A stretch of 64,000 nt of DNA from assembly GCA_024138025.1 (NCBI GenBank), contig JAMXBD010000231.1, positions 248,001-312,000 on the forward strand. Direction: 5' to 3'. The notes beneath the pieces are model-generated. The model had not been told where the DNA came from, did no database searches, and was given only the letters and a program-made list of their open reading frames with translations. The position numbers were made by a program, and so were the translations under genes. Shown here piece after piece: positions 13,601 to 24,719 of this stretch (position 1 is its first letter; every line of letters starts with the position of its first letter). This DNA is from Combretum micranthum (Eukaryota > Streptophyta > Magnoliopsida > Myrtales > Combretaceae).

Positions 13601-16600
13601 CAAAGAGCCCCTTTTGTCAGGTATGAGCCAAAGCTACTAGGAGTTTTTGGAAGAAGTTTATATATTTAGTTTTGGATGTAGACTTCTAAGAAAAATCTCT
13701 ATAGTAGGCTTATATTATATTCATGTATGTTTTGAAGTTGACTTAGTTTAAGCAAAACTTTAAGTACGGGGGAATGCTCCTAAGAAGTTGTAAGAAACTT
13801 ATATCTTAATGATTATATATGTTTACCTTTATAAGTTCTTGTATGCTTTTATTATCTGCTTAAACGTATAACCCTTTTGAGTCTTCTTGTAAACCCACAA
13901 ATATTTGGAATCGGTTTAGCCTAAAACTCTAAACCGGATGTCAACCGGAACTCTAAAGGTTAACAAAACCCTAGTTAGACGTGATAGCTTAGTCCGGCGA
14001 TCCGAATGAGCAACTCAGTAAGAGTAAGTAGGAGTTTAAAATATAGAATAGTGCATAATTATATAAGGAAGCGTAAAAATATCATATTAGTAAAACCACA
14101 ACTCGTTTTGAACCCGATTGGACACAGTTCCTGAAAAACGTGTCTCGGAGCCCAGAATAATGAAAATATTTCGAATATACCATTAGACTCGTAAAAATAT
14201 AAGGTTTTCAAAAATATCAGTTTTATAATTTTTTGGTAAGTAAAAATAACAGCTATCGCAATTATACGCGTATTTTCTTACTACTGGTACTTTATTAGTC
14301 ATATCTACTTTACATTACACTATTCATTACTATTCTACACTATTCTTTTATCTCTACTTTTTCTTACACCTACTCTTACACACACCATAACCTATAATCT
14401 TTACTTTTTACCTTTCCCATAACTTTATTTCATATCTACCTTACTTATTACTTCATTTAATCCACAAAATACAAAACAAAACACTCTCTCGCCCCCTCTA
14501 TTAGTCAAGGCTGGCGCGCCCCCCCCCCAATCTCTTTCCACAAATTGTTTCAATTTTTCTTTTATTCTAAACACACAAAAATCACTCCACATTTTCTTAT
14601 AAATACTTCTCTCCTCTTTCACTTCTTCCACACAATTACTACCCACAAATTCCTTACAAAAACTCTCTCAAATTCTCCTCTCAAAACTCTCTCCAAAATA
14701 TTCTCCCAAAACTCTCTCATAATAATTCCAAAACTACTTTCTACCTACAACAAAACCCATAACCACATAACACTACCAAAGTCTTCTTTAGGTAAACATT
14801 CCCTATTGTTTTTCTTCTTCTCATGTCATGTAACTTTACATGACCATAGCGTAAGTTTTCAAAGACTAAATGTTATGGAAGCTACACTATGTTCATGTAT
14901 TGTTCTTGTTCATGAAAATCTATTTATGTTTATGTTGTTCTTTTGCTCATATTATTGTTATTATATCTAAGTACTATTATCTATATATATACATATTCTT
15001 TAGAACATATAAGCTCACTTGCAATTTATTTATTTTCATGCAATTTATTTATTTATTTATCCCATTACAATTTATTTATTCCTTGTTATTTTAAGACTAG
15101 TCTCTAGTCTTAGACTTGTCCTCATTAAGTCAAAACAAATTTTTTCTTTCTTTCATTTTATTTTTGTTTTGGGACTAGTCTACTTCTTAGTCCCGGGAGC
15201 CTTGAAAAAGCTAAGACTTGCAATACTTGACTTTAATATTTATGTTATTTTGTTTGCTATTATTTCTCATAATTAATGTTCATTTAAATTGTTGTCCAAA
15301 ATTTCAAGTTCTAAAAATAATTGACAAAAAGCAGATTTTTTTTTTCACTTAGAAATAAGTTTATGGTTTAACAAAAATAAAGTCATTTCTTTTCAAGTTA
15401 CAAAAAGAACCTACTATAATTTTAGAAACTACTTTTGCTATGAAAAGCTTTTAAATCACTTATTATTCCACTTTGTTTTTATAAAGAAAAATAAATTTTG
15501 GTACAAGAATGATTTCTATGAAAAACATAACATGAGAAAATGATGAGAAATTTTTAAATAAAGATCTTTGCAAACAAATAGACAAAGAACATTGTATAGA
15601 AAATAAATAAATAAATAAATAGGAACAATAGCACTAATATGGAGAACTTAGAAAGAAGAAAATTTATTTTCAAAAAGTTATTTAAAAATAATAAAGCAAA
15701 CATAAAACATCCTTAGAAAACAAAAGAAACAAAATATTCATTTCAAAAGATTTACAAAATGAATTCTTGTAAACTATATCTTTCTAAAACTCCAAACCGA
15801 CATTATTTTACTCAATAAACAAGATTGGACAACAAACACTTGAGCATGAATAAAATATGAGCTAAGTAACCATAAAAAGAGAATTTTTCAACTATATAGA
15901 CAACTAAGTATTTATCAAGCAAATTTTGAATGATTGAACCAAAGTTGTTTTTAAGTTAGAAATTCGTGGTGAATTTTATCACCACTGTTTCAGGGCCTAA
16001 ATGGTTTAGTTTGATAAAAATAGTTTTAGAAATAGATAGATCTTTTCGAGTAGGTAGAAATCGGTATATTATATGTGCGATTCCGAGTTAAAATGACCAA
16101 GTTATGGCCATTTTAAATTGGAACTCTCCTTTATACGAACTTTAACGTTTTCACGACATTATTTTGTCAAAATTCAAAAAAAATCGTCAACAAATAATCA
16201 TTGTGGGTATTTTCTTTGGCTAGGTGACTCCGAGGAAGAATACCTATATCCCGAAGATTATTTCGATTGAGTGGAGTGTGTGAACGACTCATCCGTATAA
16301 AAGAATAGTCAACATGGCATCGTGAGTTTATTTCCTTTAAATACTATACTTGTTTTGCTTGTAATTTAGTTGCATTAGAGTCAGGAAAAGACAAATGGAT
16401 ATGTGTGTAAAATAATTCTTTAAAAGAATCCTAAGAATAGCGAGGCCAGAATTGATTTAAATGTTTGTTTTAGTATAACACTTGCTTTGTATGAGATTCT
16501 TTGATCGCCTTAAATTTGATAATAATAATGTTATGATATCATAAATAAATGGATTCATGCATATCACGAAGTGAGTCACATTGCATTGGGTTATTATTCT

Positions 16601-17498
16601 TAGGTGAGAAGGATAGTAAGCTCATGTCGAAAGCAACACTTAGCGAAGTGACCGAAAGTGATTGCTTGGGTGTGTTAAGGAAATGCTTGGCGGAAGATCC
16701 GAAAGCAAGGCTCAATTCAAGTAGACTTCATATGCTTGGCGATATTGATCGAGAGCATAAATCTTTTTTAACTAAAACTACTTGTTTTGAGGTTATGTAT
16801 CATCAAACCCCGAATAGAGGGTGCAAATCCATTCAACATATAGTTCCCGGAAAACTATATGCCTTGTTTGTCCACGTGTATGTTGCATCTCATTTGTTTG
16901 CTTAAACAACTTATCTGAATTCTTGTTATAAGAAGTTATTTATAGAAATAGTTCTCACTAAGCCTGTTAGCTTATACCCCTATAGATATCTTTTGCAATT
17001 CCCCTATCTGTGGTTGAGACCATGAGGACCCTGCAGTTAGGTATTTTCTTTTTGGATAAGGAAATTCTAGATGAAGTTTAGTGTTGGATAAGATGTACAA
17101 ATATTCTTGTAATAGATTTGTGAATAGGGAAAATGTCCCTAAGATTGTAAGATTATTGTTATAAGTAAATAAATATTATGAATCCTCTTTTCTTGATATG
17201 TTATTATATCTTCTTAAGCTTTATAATTCCACGTATGGTCCTTTAAATTTGTGAGAGCACGCCTTACACTTAATATCAAAGCTTTTGGGAGTGGCTAAGG
17301 TTGTCATACTTAAGCTTTAATATTGAGTGTGGCGGACTGTTACGTTTAGGGTATCCCTTAGGGCGTAACACTCCTACTATCTTGGAAGCACGCCTTGCAT
17401 GTAATATCGAAGCTCTTATGTGACTAAGGTTGTCATTCATTAGCTTTAATATTATGTACGACGAACTACCACGTTTAGGGTACCCTCTAGGGCGGACA
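10647..17498 (+). mobile_element. Solo LTR inserted in the chromovirus integrase (split by a younger solo LTR)
   Basis: A plus-sense LTR of the same family as its host. It starts TGTAAACCC at 10647 and ends GGGCGGACA at 17498. The exact 5-bp duplication TACTC lies at 10642-10646 and 17499-17503. Its own sequence is 10647-13887 plus 17376-17498, about 3.36 kb, since a second solo LTR sits at 13888-17370. TATA box TATAAATA at 11341-11348, with a C/T-rich leader downstream. Its orientation is opposite to the host element, so it is a separate insertion that lost its internal region by LTR-LTR recombination. Confidence 0.9.
13888..17370 (+). mobile_element. Solo LTR nested within a solo LTR
   Basis: Starts TGTAAACCCAC at 13888 and ends GGGCGTAACA at 17370 (3483 bases). 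It is flanked by CTTCT (13883-13887) and CTCCT (17371-17375), a 5-bp duplication with one mismatch. The interrupted outer LTR resumes at 17376 with a second copy of the last 120-odd bases of the LTR, including its own 'aagcacgcctt' and 'taccctctagggcgg' end. TATA box TATAAATA at 14598-14605. A run of 10 Cs lies at 14519-14528. This is the fourth and innermost nesting level. Confidence 0.88.
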
Positions 17499-17503
17499 TA
17501 CTC

Positions 17504-18438
17504 CAGATAGATTCGGTGGCAAGGCTAGACGATAAGCTAAATCTCCAACTTGTTCTAGTACTTCAAAGGGTCCGATGTATCATGAGCTCAACTTTCCTTG
17601 TGAGCGTACTCGGTGTATACTCTTAATTGGATTTATCTTTAAGTATACATGGTCTCCATCCTGAAATTTCCAAAACTCACCTATTCTGGTTTGCTCAGCT
17701 TTTCTATCTATCCTGGGCCTCTTTCATCCTTTGTTGGATTATTCTTATTTTGTCTGTCGCATCTTGCACCAAATTCGGTCCAATAGTGAGCTTTTCCACA
17801 TCATCTCAAAACAAAGGCGACCTACAGCGTCGTCCATATAAAGCTTTGTATGGCGGCATTTGTATGGTAGAGTGGTAGCTATTGTTGTAGACGAACTCGA
17901 TGGGTAGTAGATGAGCATCCCAACTTCCTTTGAATTCCATGACATAAGCATGCAACATGTCCTCTAAGGTTTAGATTGTCCTTTCTGATTGTCCATCGGT
18001 TTAGGGGTGATAAGCCATGCTGAAGTGTAATTTTGTCCCCATACACTTTTGTAAACTTGTTCAAAACTTAGATACGAATCGGGGGTCTCGATTTGACACA
18101 ATTCTAGTAGGTACTCCATGCAAACGCACTATATCCTTTATGTACAGCTTGGCTAGCTTGTCCATTGAGAACATCATGTTGATTGGTATGAAGTGTGCTG
18201 ACTTGGTCGAATGATCTACCATGACTCATATGGCATCATATCCTGCCGATCTTTTTGGAAATCCGCATACAAAATCCATTGAGATTTGATCCCACTTCCA
18301 TTTGGGTATCGGTAAAGGCTTTAACAATCCTCCCGGTCTTTGGTGTTCCACCTTCACCTATTGACAAATCGGGCACTTCATCACATAATCAGCTACATCT
18401 TGCTTCATCCCATTCCACCAATAATGATTTTTAAGGTC
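17504..18438 (-). pseudogene. Chromovirus integrase core and C-terminal domain, part 1
   Basis: Minus-strand continuation of the polyprotein. Visible motifs in order: NHYWWNGMKQDV, the zinc-binding CPICQ, the core [11 protein letters not shown] with the first catalytic Asp, VDHSTKSAHFIPI, then RIVSNRDPRFVSKF. Family members have SDRD in that last motif, so the second catalytic Asp is Asn here. TDGQSERTI follows, then VEFVYNNSYHST-type sequence, and the GPY/F module YIGPFEVLEQVGDLAYRLAL. At least four in-frame stops replace Gln or Trp codons, for example after CPICQ and after FVSKF. The frame ends PPNLSGV at the TACTC duplication and continues at 10641. Confidence 0.88.
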
Positions 18439-19419
18439 TTAGTACATTTTGGTTCCTCCTGGATGTACCGTATATCCTGAGTTATGGGCCTCACTCGTGA
18501 TTTCTTTCCTCATTTTCTCATCCTCCAGAATGCAAAGTCGTCCTTTCTTTCTCACGACATCATCATCATCCACCATAAAATTAGTAAACTTCCCTTCTTG
18601 TACTTCCTTCTTTATTCTTTGTATCTTCTCATCATAGCGTTGAGCTTCTTTGATCCTTTCCACCAAGGTTAATTCCAACACTAAGTTAGCTATCTCCACT
18701 TCTACACTTTGTCCTGTAAATTCAATGCTTAACTTCTCAAATTCTCTTATCAACTCTTTATGGTTTGTAAGCAAAGCAGCAACTTCTCGATGACTCTTGT
18801 GACTGAAAGTATCCGCAATGGTGTTTACTCTTCTAGAACAATAATTGATTTCAAGATCATAGTCCTTAATTAACTCTAGCCATCTCCTTTGCCTCATGTT
18901 CATTTCCTTTTGGGTAAATAGGTACTTAAGACTTTTGTGATCCGTATAAATCTCACACCTTTGCCCATAGAGGTAATGTCGCCATAACTTAAGGGCAAAC
19001 ATGACGGCAGCTAATTTCAGGTCGTGTGTGGGGTAATTCTTCTCATGCGGCCTTAGCTGTCGTGAGGCATAGGCGATCATCTTTCCTTCTTGTATTAGTA
19101 CACATCCGAAACCATTTCTCGATGTGTCACTATGCACTGTATAAGTCTTCTCTGGATCTAGCAAGGCTAAGATTGGGGCAGACACTAAGTGTCGCTTTAA
19201 ATCTTGGAAACTTTGTTCTCGCTTCTCATTCCATATAAACTTTTCATCTTTTTGGGTCAACTGAGTTAGTGGCCTAGCAATCTTTGAAAAGTCTTGCACA
19301 AATTTCCTATAATAGCCGGTCAATCCAAGAAAAGTTTTAACTTCAGTTACCGTCATGGGTTGTTTGCATTCCATTACTACTTTGATCTTTTCGGGGTCTA
19401 CTGAGATTCCACTCTCCAA
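18439..19419 (-). pseudogene. Chromovirus RT thumb, RNase H and integrase zinc finger
   Basis: The longest open stretch of the element, 326 codons. It begins with the RT connection ([16 protein letters not shown], then [16 protein letters not shown]). RNase H follows: [38 protein letters not shown], then [18 protein letters not shown] and [15 protein letters not shown]. The usual catalytic Glu in THDLELAA is Lys (THDLKLAA), while Asp in SDTS, TDHKSL and IADTFSHK is present. It ends with the start of the integrase HHCC finger ([17 protein letters not shown]). The apparent first Met is just the first Met after a stop, not a real protein start; the protein continues from the RT part upstream. 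Confidence 0.9.
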
Positions 19420-20206
19420 TACTACGTGTCCTAAGAATGATATCCGATCTAACCAGAAATCACATTTGGATAACTTGGCATATAACTTATGCTCTCTTAA
19501 AGTCTATAATGCCATTCTTAAATGTTCCTCGTGTTGTTCCTTTATCTTAGAATAAACTAAGATAGCATCAATAAAGACAATTACACACTTATCCAATAGA
19601 GGCTTATATACTCGATTCATCAAGTCCATAAAAGTGGCTGGTGCATTGGTCAATCCAAAAGACATTACTAGAAACTCATAGTGTCCATAACGAGTTTAAA
19701 AAGCAGTCTTCCGATTTGATCCTTAATTGGTGGTATCCTAACCTTAGATTGATGTGAGAGTACATGCTTGCTCCTTATAGCTGGTCAAAGAGATCATCAA
19801 TCCTAGGGAGTGGGTACTTATTCTTGATTGTGACCTTATTCAACTCCCGATAGTCAATGGATAATCTCATGGATCCATTCTTTGTCTTCACAAATAGGAT
19901 TGGTGCACCCCATGGTGACACACTTAGTCTTATGAAGCCTTGATCCAAAAGGTCTTGTAGCTGTTTCTTCAACTCCTTTAACTCCACTGGGGCCATTTGG
20001 TATGGCGACTTATAGATTGATTCCATATTGGCCATCAGCTTGATTTCGAAATCGATCTCCCGTTTTGGAGGTAGTCCATGCAACTCATTTGGAAATATGT
20101 CTGAAAATTCATTGACAACTGGAATATTCTTCAAAACAGGCTTCTTCTTTTCCTTTTCTGTGTCATCTATGTAACTATTTCTTTCTTTTGGAACTTCCTC
20201 CATTAG
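19420..20206 (-). pseudogene. Chromovirus reverse transcriptase palm/fingers
   Basis: Minus strand. The open part at 19775-20203 reads [57 protein letters not shown] and [20 protein letters not shown], all standard for Ty3/gypsy RT. Downstream come a frameshift and stops. The catalytic box is still readable at about 19555-19590 as [10 protein letters not shown]; the normal motif is FxDD, so the second Asp is Ala. The next segment ([20 protein letters not shown] in the best frames) leads into the following open stretch. RT activity is lost. Confidence 0.88.
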
Positions 20207-20585
20207 TTAGAACGAATAGAATTCCTCCTTCCTTGAGATCGTGGATTCTCCAATGAATGTTATCTTCCTTCCTTGTTGGTCCACAAATTCCACACTTTTA
20301 TTGTGACAATCTATTGTGGCTTTAATAAGAGATAACCAACTCATGCCAAAGATTACTTCGTATTTGCTCATCTCCATTGCTATGAAATTACAAATGGATG
20401 GATGTCCTTGCATCCTTATTGGACAATCTCTCAACACTTTTTGGGTTACAAAAACACTTCTCGTGGGGGTTTTAATCTTAAAACTGGAAGTTGTTGTAGT
20501 TATTGGTAGTCCAACCTTCTTAGCTAGACTAGGTGTGATGAAAGAATGTATTGCTCCAGAACCAAACAGAGCATAAGCATTCTAA
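20207..20585 (-). pseudogene. Chromovirus aspartic protease
   Basis: The retropepsin-type region reads NAYALFGSGAIHSFITPSLA, then KKVGLPITTTTSSFKIKTPT, CPIRMQGHPSICNFIAMEMS and YEVIFGMSWLSLIKATIDC. Its active-site motif in family members is DSGA, but here it is GSGA, a single-base change of the catalytic Asp to Gly. A stop separates this segment from the RT region. An adjoining stretch of about 200 bases (20586-20790) has stops in all frames and links to the gag zinc knuckles. Confidence 0.85.
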
Positions 20586-20792
20586 CATCCTAATTGTAAG
20601 CTTCCTGCGTACTTAACATAGGGTTACTACATCTATTCTCATATCTATTTATCCATATATCTTAAAACTTCTATATTGCAAAAAGATTAAACAATAGGAA
20701 GGTTCAAGGCTTACCGGTCACCAGGTCACAGTTGTAGCCTTCTCCGTATTCCAAGGCGGCTAAGTCTCCTTCTTCTTCATCCATTTCCTCAT

Positions 20793-22899
20793 TCATCCAT
20801 TTTCCTTCCATATTGTAGACTTTGAATCCTGAAGCAGTGGATCCGGCTTGCTTCCACTTCTACATCCATTTCCATTCCTAGTCCTTATAAGAACAGCTCC
20901 TCCGGAAGATCTCGTCAAAACATTCCTTCTTTGCGGACATTCGTTAGCGAAATACCCTAGTTGCTTGCAAACATAGCAAGTATGGTTTGCCTTCTTTGGA
21001 CATTCCGACATCTTATGATTAGCATCTCCATAGTAGAAACATTTTCCAAACAATTGTGGGTACTTCTTAGGATAGTGTGCTCCGTTGCACTTCCAGCAAT
21101 TGACAATCTTGTGTACTAGCTTCTCACTATTGACATTGCTCTTATAGCTGTTGGAGAACTTGAATCTCTTTTGTAGGAGTGTGGAATTGGATCCACCATG
21201 AAACCTTTTCCCAAAGATTGGGCTTTTCTTTTCTTTGTCTTTCCCTTCCTTTTCTTAGCTCCTTCCACAACTCGAGCTCTTTCTACCAATTTCCGGTAAT
21301 TCGTGATGTCAAATTCCTCCAACTTTACTCTTAGGTCTTCATCCAATCCACTCAGACAGACTTGTCTTTTTAACTCCTCACTGTACTTGTAGGAGCCGCA
21401 AGCATATTGCAGCAGTCTACTAAACTCTATCTCATACTGCTCAATGGTCCTTCCTTTTCTAAGCAATATGTAGGAAATCTGCATTGTACTTCACTCACGA
21501 CTCCCTGGGAAATAATTTTCCAAGAACTCCTATATGAACATTTCCCAGGTGATTTAGGTCATTAATTCCCCTCTCTTTGATTCCCACCATACTCTAGCGT
21601 TCAAGCGAAGCATGTATGTCCTATATTTGATTTGTAGGTGATGTGGGACCTTGAATGCATCAAAAGACCTCTCAATTTAAGCAAGCCCGTCTTCAGCCTC
21701 ATCTGACTTACCAAAAGCTCCTTCAAAATAACGGTTGCTCTGATAAACTCAGGCAACGAGCTCTTATATGGTCTTAGCGGTGGGAGTGGAGGTAGCGGTG
21801 CAATTTGGAAGTGCATGCTCCTATGTACCAATGCTTCAGCTGACGCCTGTTGTTGAGGCGGAGTTGGTACTGGCGCTAATGTTGGTACAGCTAAGGGTGG
21901 GCAAAAAAACCAACCGAACCGAACCGAACCAATCCGTAACCGAACCAATCTGTAACCGAAAATATGGTCTTTTTCATGGTTTGGTTTGTAATTTTTCAAA
22001 TCCGAAACAAACTGTAAAATCGAACCAAATTGTTTTAGAAAAATATAATAATATTTTACTATATGTTTATATGATTTCATTTGATATTTATTATTTTGTG
22101 AATATTAATTAAAATCAACTTGTCCTTTTTTAAAATTTTTTAAGCTCATGATATGTAATTTTTTTGTTGATGATGAACTATTATTTTTTTTAATAGCTTT
22201 TAACTTTGTAAAGAATGAAATTTATTTATTCATTTATAAACTTTCATTATGTATTAATTGTTTAATATATTTTGTCAGCTGGTCATTTTATTCATTGATG
22301 AATTTTGTTGATAGATGATTTTTTATTTTAGCTAAATTATTTGTAGATAATTGACATGATGGTTATATTAAAAATAATAAATTATGACTTACTATGTATT
22401 GGTTAGTGAATGTATTTTATTGGTGGATAATTAATTTTATAGAGAACTATAGATTAAAAGTATGACGAATTTATAAAGTATTTTATTATGGTTTATAATA
22501 TCAACTTTGTAAAATGATATAAATACTTAAGAATCTACACAAATGTAAAAAAACTAGAACAAGAAAAATTTTTAGTTAGAATTTTGATTTAAACCGTAAT
22601 CAAACCTAACCAAATCGTTATTTAATGGTTTAAGAAATTTATAATCCGAACCAAATCGTTACTTAATGGTTTGGTTTGGGATGGAAAAAAAACCAAACCG
22701 ATCCACGCCCATCCCTAGGTACAGGTTCAGGTGCGGGTATAGGTGTAGGTGCAAGTGCAGGTATGTTCTGCCTAATCGCATCAAGCACTTGGGCTAAATG
22801 TCCTAACATAGCGTGCAAATCTACTTGAGGTGCATTAGTTGCTTGTGCGGCAGGTTGCTCCACTTCTACTTTTGGTTGATTTGATGCACTTTGTTCCAT
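20793..22899 (-). pseudogene. Chromovirus gag, split by a MITE
   Basis: Starts at a true ATG (22899) with MEQSASNQPKVEVEQPAAQA and a Pro/Ala-rich segment. It is interrupted at 22717-21892 by a hAT-like MITE and resumes with PTLAPVPTPPQQQASAEALV. After a frameshift near 21720 the capsid part reads IERSFDAFKVPHHLQIKYRT, NARVWWESKRGELMT, ISYILLRKGRTIEQYEIEFS, typical of the Retrotrans_gag domain. In-frame stops occur at Trp/Gln positions. Two zinc knuckles follow at about 20940-21053, both damaged: CFYYGDANHKMSEC lacks the second Cys and CYVCKQLGYFANEC has Tyr for His. Confidence 0.88.
21892..22717. mobile_element. hAT-like MITE inside gag
   Basis: An 826-base, AT-rich, non-coding insert. Ends are inverted: TAAGGGTGGGCA on the left and, read from the right, TAGGGATGGGCG. 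Flanking 8-mers are GGTACAGC (21884-21891) and GGTACAGG (22718-22725), an 8-bp duplication with one mismatch, as expected for hAT elements. The subterminal parts carry repeated AACCGAACC/AATCCGTAACC motifs on the left and their inverse (ggtttggttt) on the right. No transposase is encoded. The flanking gag codons read through once it is removed. Confidence 0.8.
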
Positions 22900-23285
22900 C
22901 CTACGTCCTCTTCTACCTCGGCTGTTTTAGATTTTCACTAAGTTAGGTGAATATTCTCTATGATATTTTAGTTAAGTCTTTGACGGAAATTTTGCGGAAA
23001 TTATGAAAAGTTACATGCATAAATAGCTATTGAAATAAGGAATAGAATTTAAATCAAGGTAAGCTTGAAATCATAAATCATAAATAAAGCATATTTTCAT
23101 AAAAAGATTAAAATAGCTGGTACAAGGCCCTTACATAATAACAACAAACACATAGAAAACAACAAGAACACTTTTCTAAAAGCACTAAAGATAAACTAGA
23201 ACCATCGTCCTAGTTCTTGATTACAAAATTCTAGCTGGACTAAAGAGATATGCTCGGGTTCTTTTTTCCTTCCTCCCTTCTTTTC

Positions 23286-24290
23286 TCATTCTTCAAGTGC
23301 GTCTCCAGGGTTCCTACTGGATGATCCTAGGTTCCTTTTCCTCATGAACTGCTGAAAATATTTTCTTTCTTTTCTTGCTGCTTCCCTTGACCTCTCATGT
23401 ATGTTAGCCAGTTCCGGCAACATATCATGAATAGTCTTCCAAGCAACATTCTCCTTAGCTTCATCGCTAGCATTTCATCGTAGTTGGTGGTGTACCATCT
23501 ACGTCCATAGTTGGATTCACCTCTTGCCCTTTTCGAGCTTGCCGCTCTTTCAGGTAGCGGATGATTCCAGCGGGGTCTTCATCATTCCAAGGTTCACCTT
23601 CTCCAGGAGCAGTATGGTCTCTTGCCTCACGTTCTTGTTCTTCTTCTTGACCTTTATCTAAATCTTCCTCAGATTCTTCTTCAGCCTCTATGTTTGCTTC
23701 TCTCATCTCTTCTTCTCTTATCACAGTCCCATTCCTTCTCAAACGTAATACTTCATCCCTTCTCAGCTGGATACCCTTGAAAATTGGCGGTTGAGTGGAT
23801 ACGTATGTTGGTGGTTGTAAAACTTCTTGATATACTCCGTGCCAATGGAAGGCTTCGTTGATTTCAGCCCTAATCCACTCTATATGATCCGTCAATTTAT
23901 CGTATGCGTATACGAACATCGGTCTAATCGGGTTCCAAGTTCGAAAATCTGGAAAGGTTCGGTCCCCTTCATTCTTAAGAACAAATGTTGCCTCTCTCAG
24001 CATTGGATGGTCCTCAGCTATTTCGACGATCTGTTCTATAGCGTAGATTATTTCTAACTCAGTCCATTTCTTCTCTAAAGGACAGTTATGGATAATTTCA
24101 ACTCTTCTATTCTGAGTCAATGATCCTTTCTTCAAATCAAAAACATTTCTCGGATGGTCTTAGGTTTCCTAGCCAAAGCAAATTCTTCACATAAAACCTT
24201 AAGCCTTAAGTGGTAATTTTCTAAAGCTTCAAAGGGTCCTTTTTTGAAATTTTTAGCTTATAGATGGGCCTCGTCTAAGGTAATCTATGT
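23286..24290 (-). pseudogene. Extra ORF between primer site and gag of the chromovirus (unrecognised)
   Basis: I do not recognise this protein. It lies between the primer site and gag, in the sense direction. The best-preserved part (24135-23467) is 222 codons without a stop. Upstream, the other frame reads FEALENYHLRLKVLCEEFAL then ARKPKTIREMF, so about 50 more codons join across a one-base frameshift near 24145. Downstream, after a second frameshift near 23470, it continues ASDEAKENVAWKTIHDMLPE, RKYFQQFMRKRNLGSS and ends DALEE at a TGA (23286-23288). The restored length is roughly 330 residues. Features: basic start, a DHIEWIRAEINEAFHWHGVY-like middle, a strongly acidic stretch (EEESEEDLDKGQEEEQE), and a charged helical tail. 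No ATG begins the open part. No zinc finger, membrane segment or catalytic motif was seen. Gag starts 386 bases further on. Confidence 0.7.
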
Positions 24291-24433
24291 AAAAGAGAGA
24301 AAAGTCAGAAAAGTTATTCTACCCATTCTATCTTATCTAGGTCTTTCTTGATTCTATTCTAATTTGTTTCTTATTAAGTCCAACTCTATAATATGATTTC
24401 AAATTCGTAACTACGCTCTAATACCAACTAAAC
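24291..24433 (-). promoter_or_regulatory. Primer-binding site and leader of the chromovirus
   Basis: The minus strand just inside the 5' LTR reads TGGTATTAGAGC (24415-24426), one base off the usual plant TGGTATCAGAGC complementary to initiator methionine tRNA. Seven bases (24427-24433) separate it from the LTR end. The remaining leader up to the extra ORF shows nothing else. Confidence 0.85.
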
Positions 24434-24688
24434 TGTCACGCCCTAAAGGGTACCCTAAGCGTAAACAGTTCGCCACACTTAATATTAAAGTTTAAGTATG
24501 ACAACCTTAGTCATTCTCATAAGCTTCGATATTAGGTGTAAGGCGTACTCTTACAATAATAAGAACCAATACTTTGAAATATGAAGCTAAGAAATACAAT
24601 AATAAATTAAGAAATGGAAGTCATAATATTTCATTCATTCATAATAATTGTCTTACAAGTCTTAGGGGCATTCTCCTTCCACACACAC

Positions 24689-24719
<31 letters not shown>

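Noticed and set aside
14545..14970. 141-codon open frame on the plus strand
   Set aside because: It lies in the U5/leader part of a solo LTR. The composition is low-complexity and the frame is not kept in related LTRs.
16549..16905. 118-codon open frame on the plus strand
   Set aside because: It is inside the nested solo LTR, and the equivalent stretch in the other LTRs is broken. It has no motif.
10647..17498. Reading the two plus-strand LTRs as the LTR pair of one small element (LARD or TRIM)
   Set aside because: There is no internal region or primer site between them, and each has its own 5-bp flanking duplication. This fits one solo LTR inserted in another.
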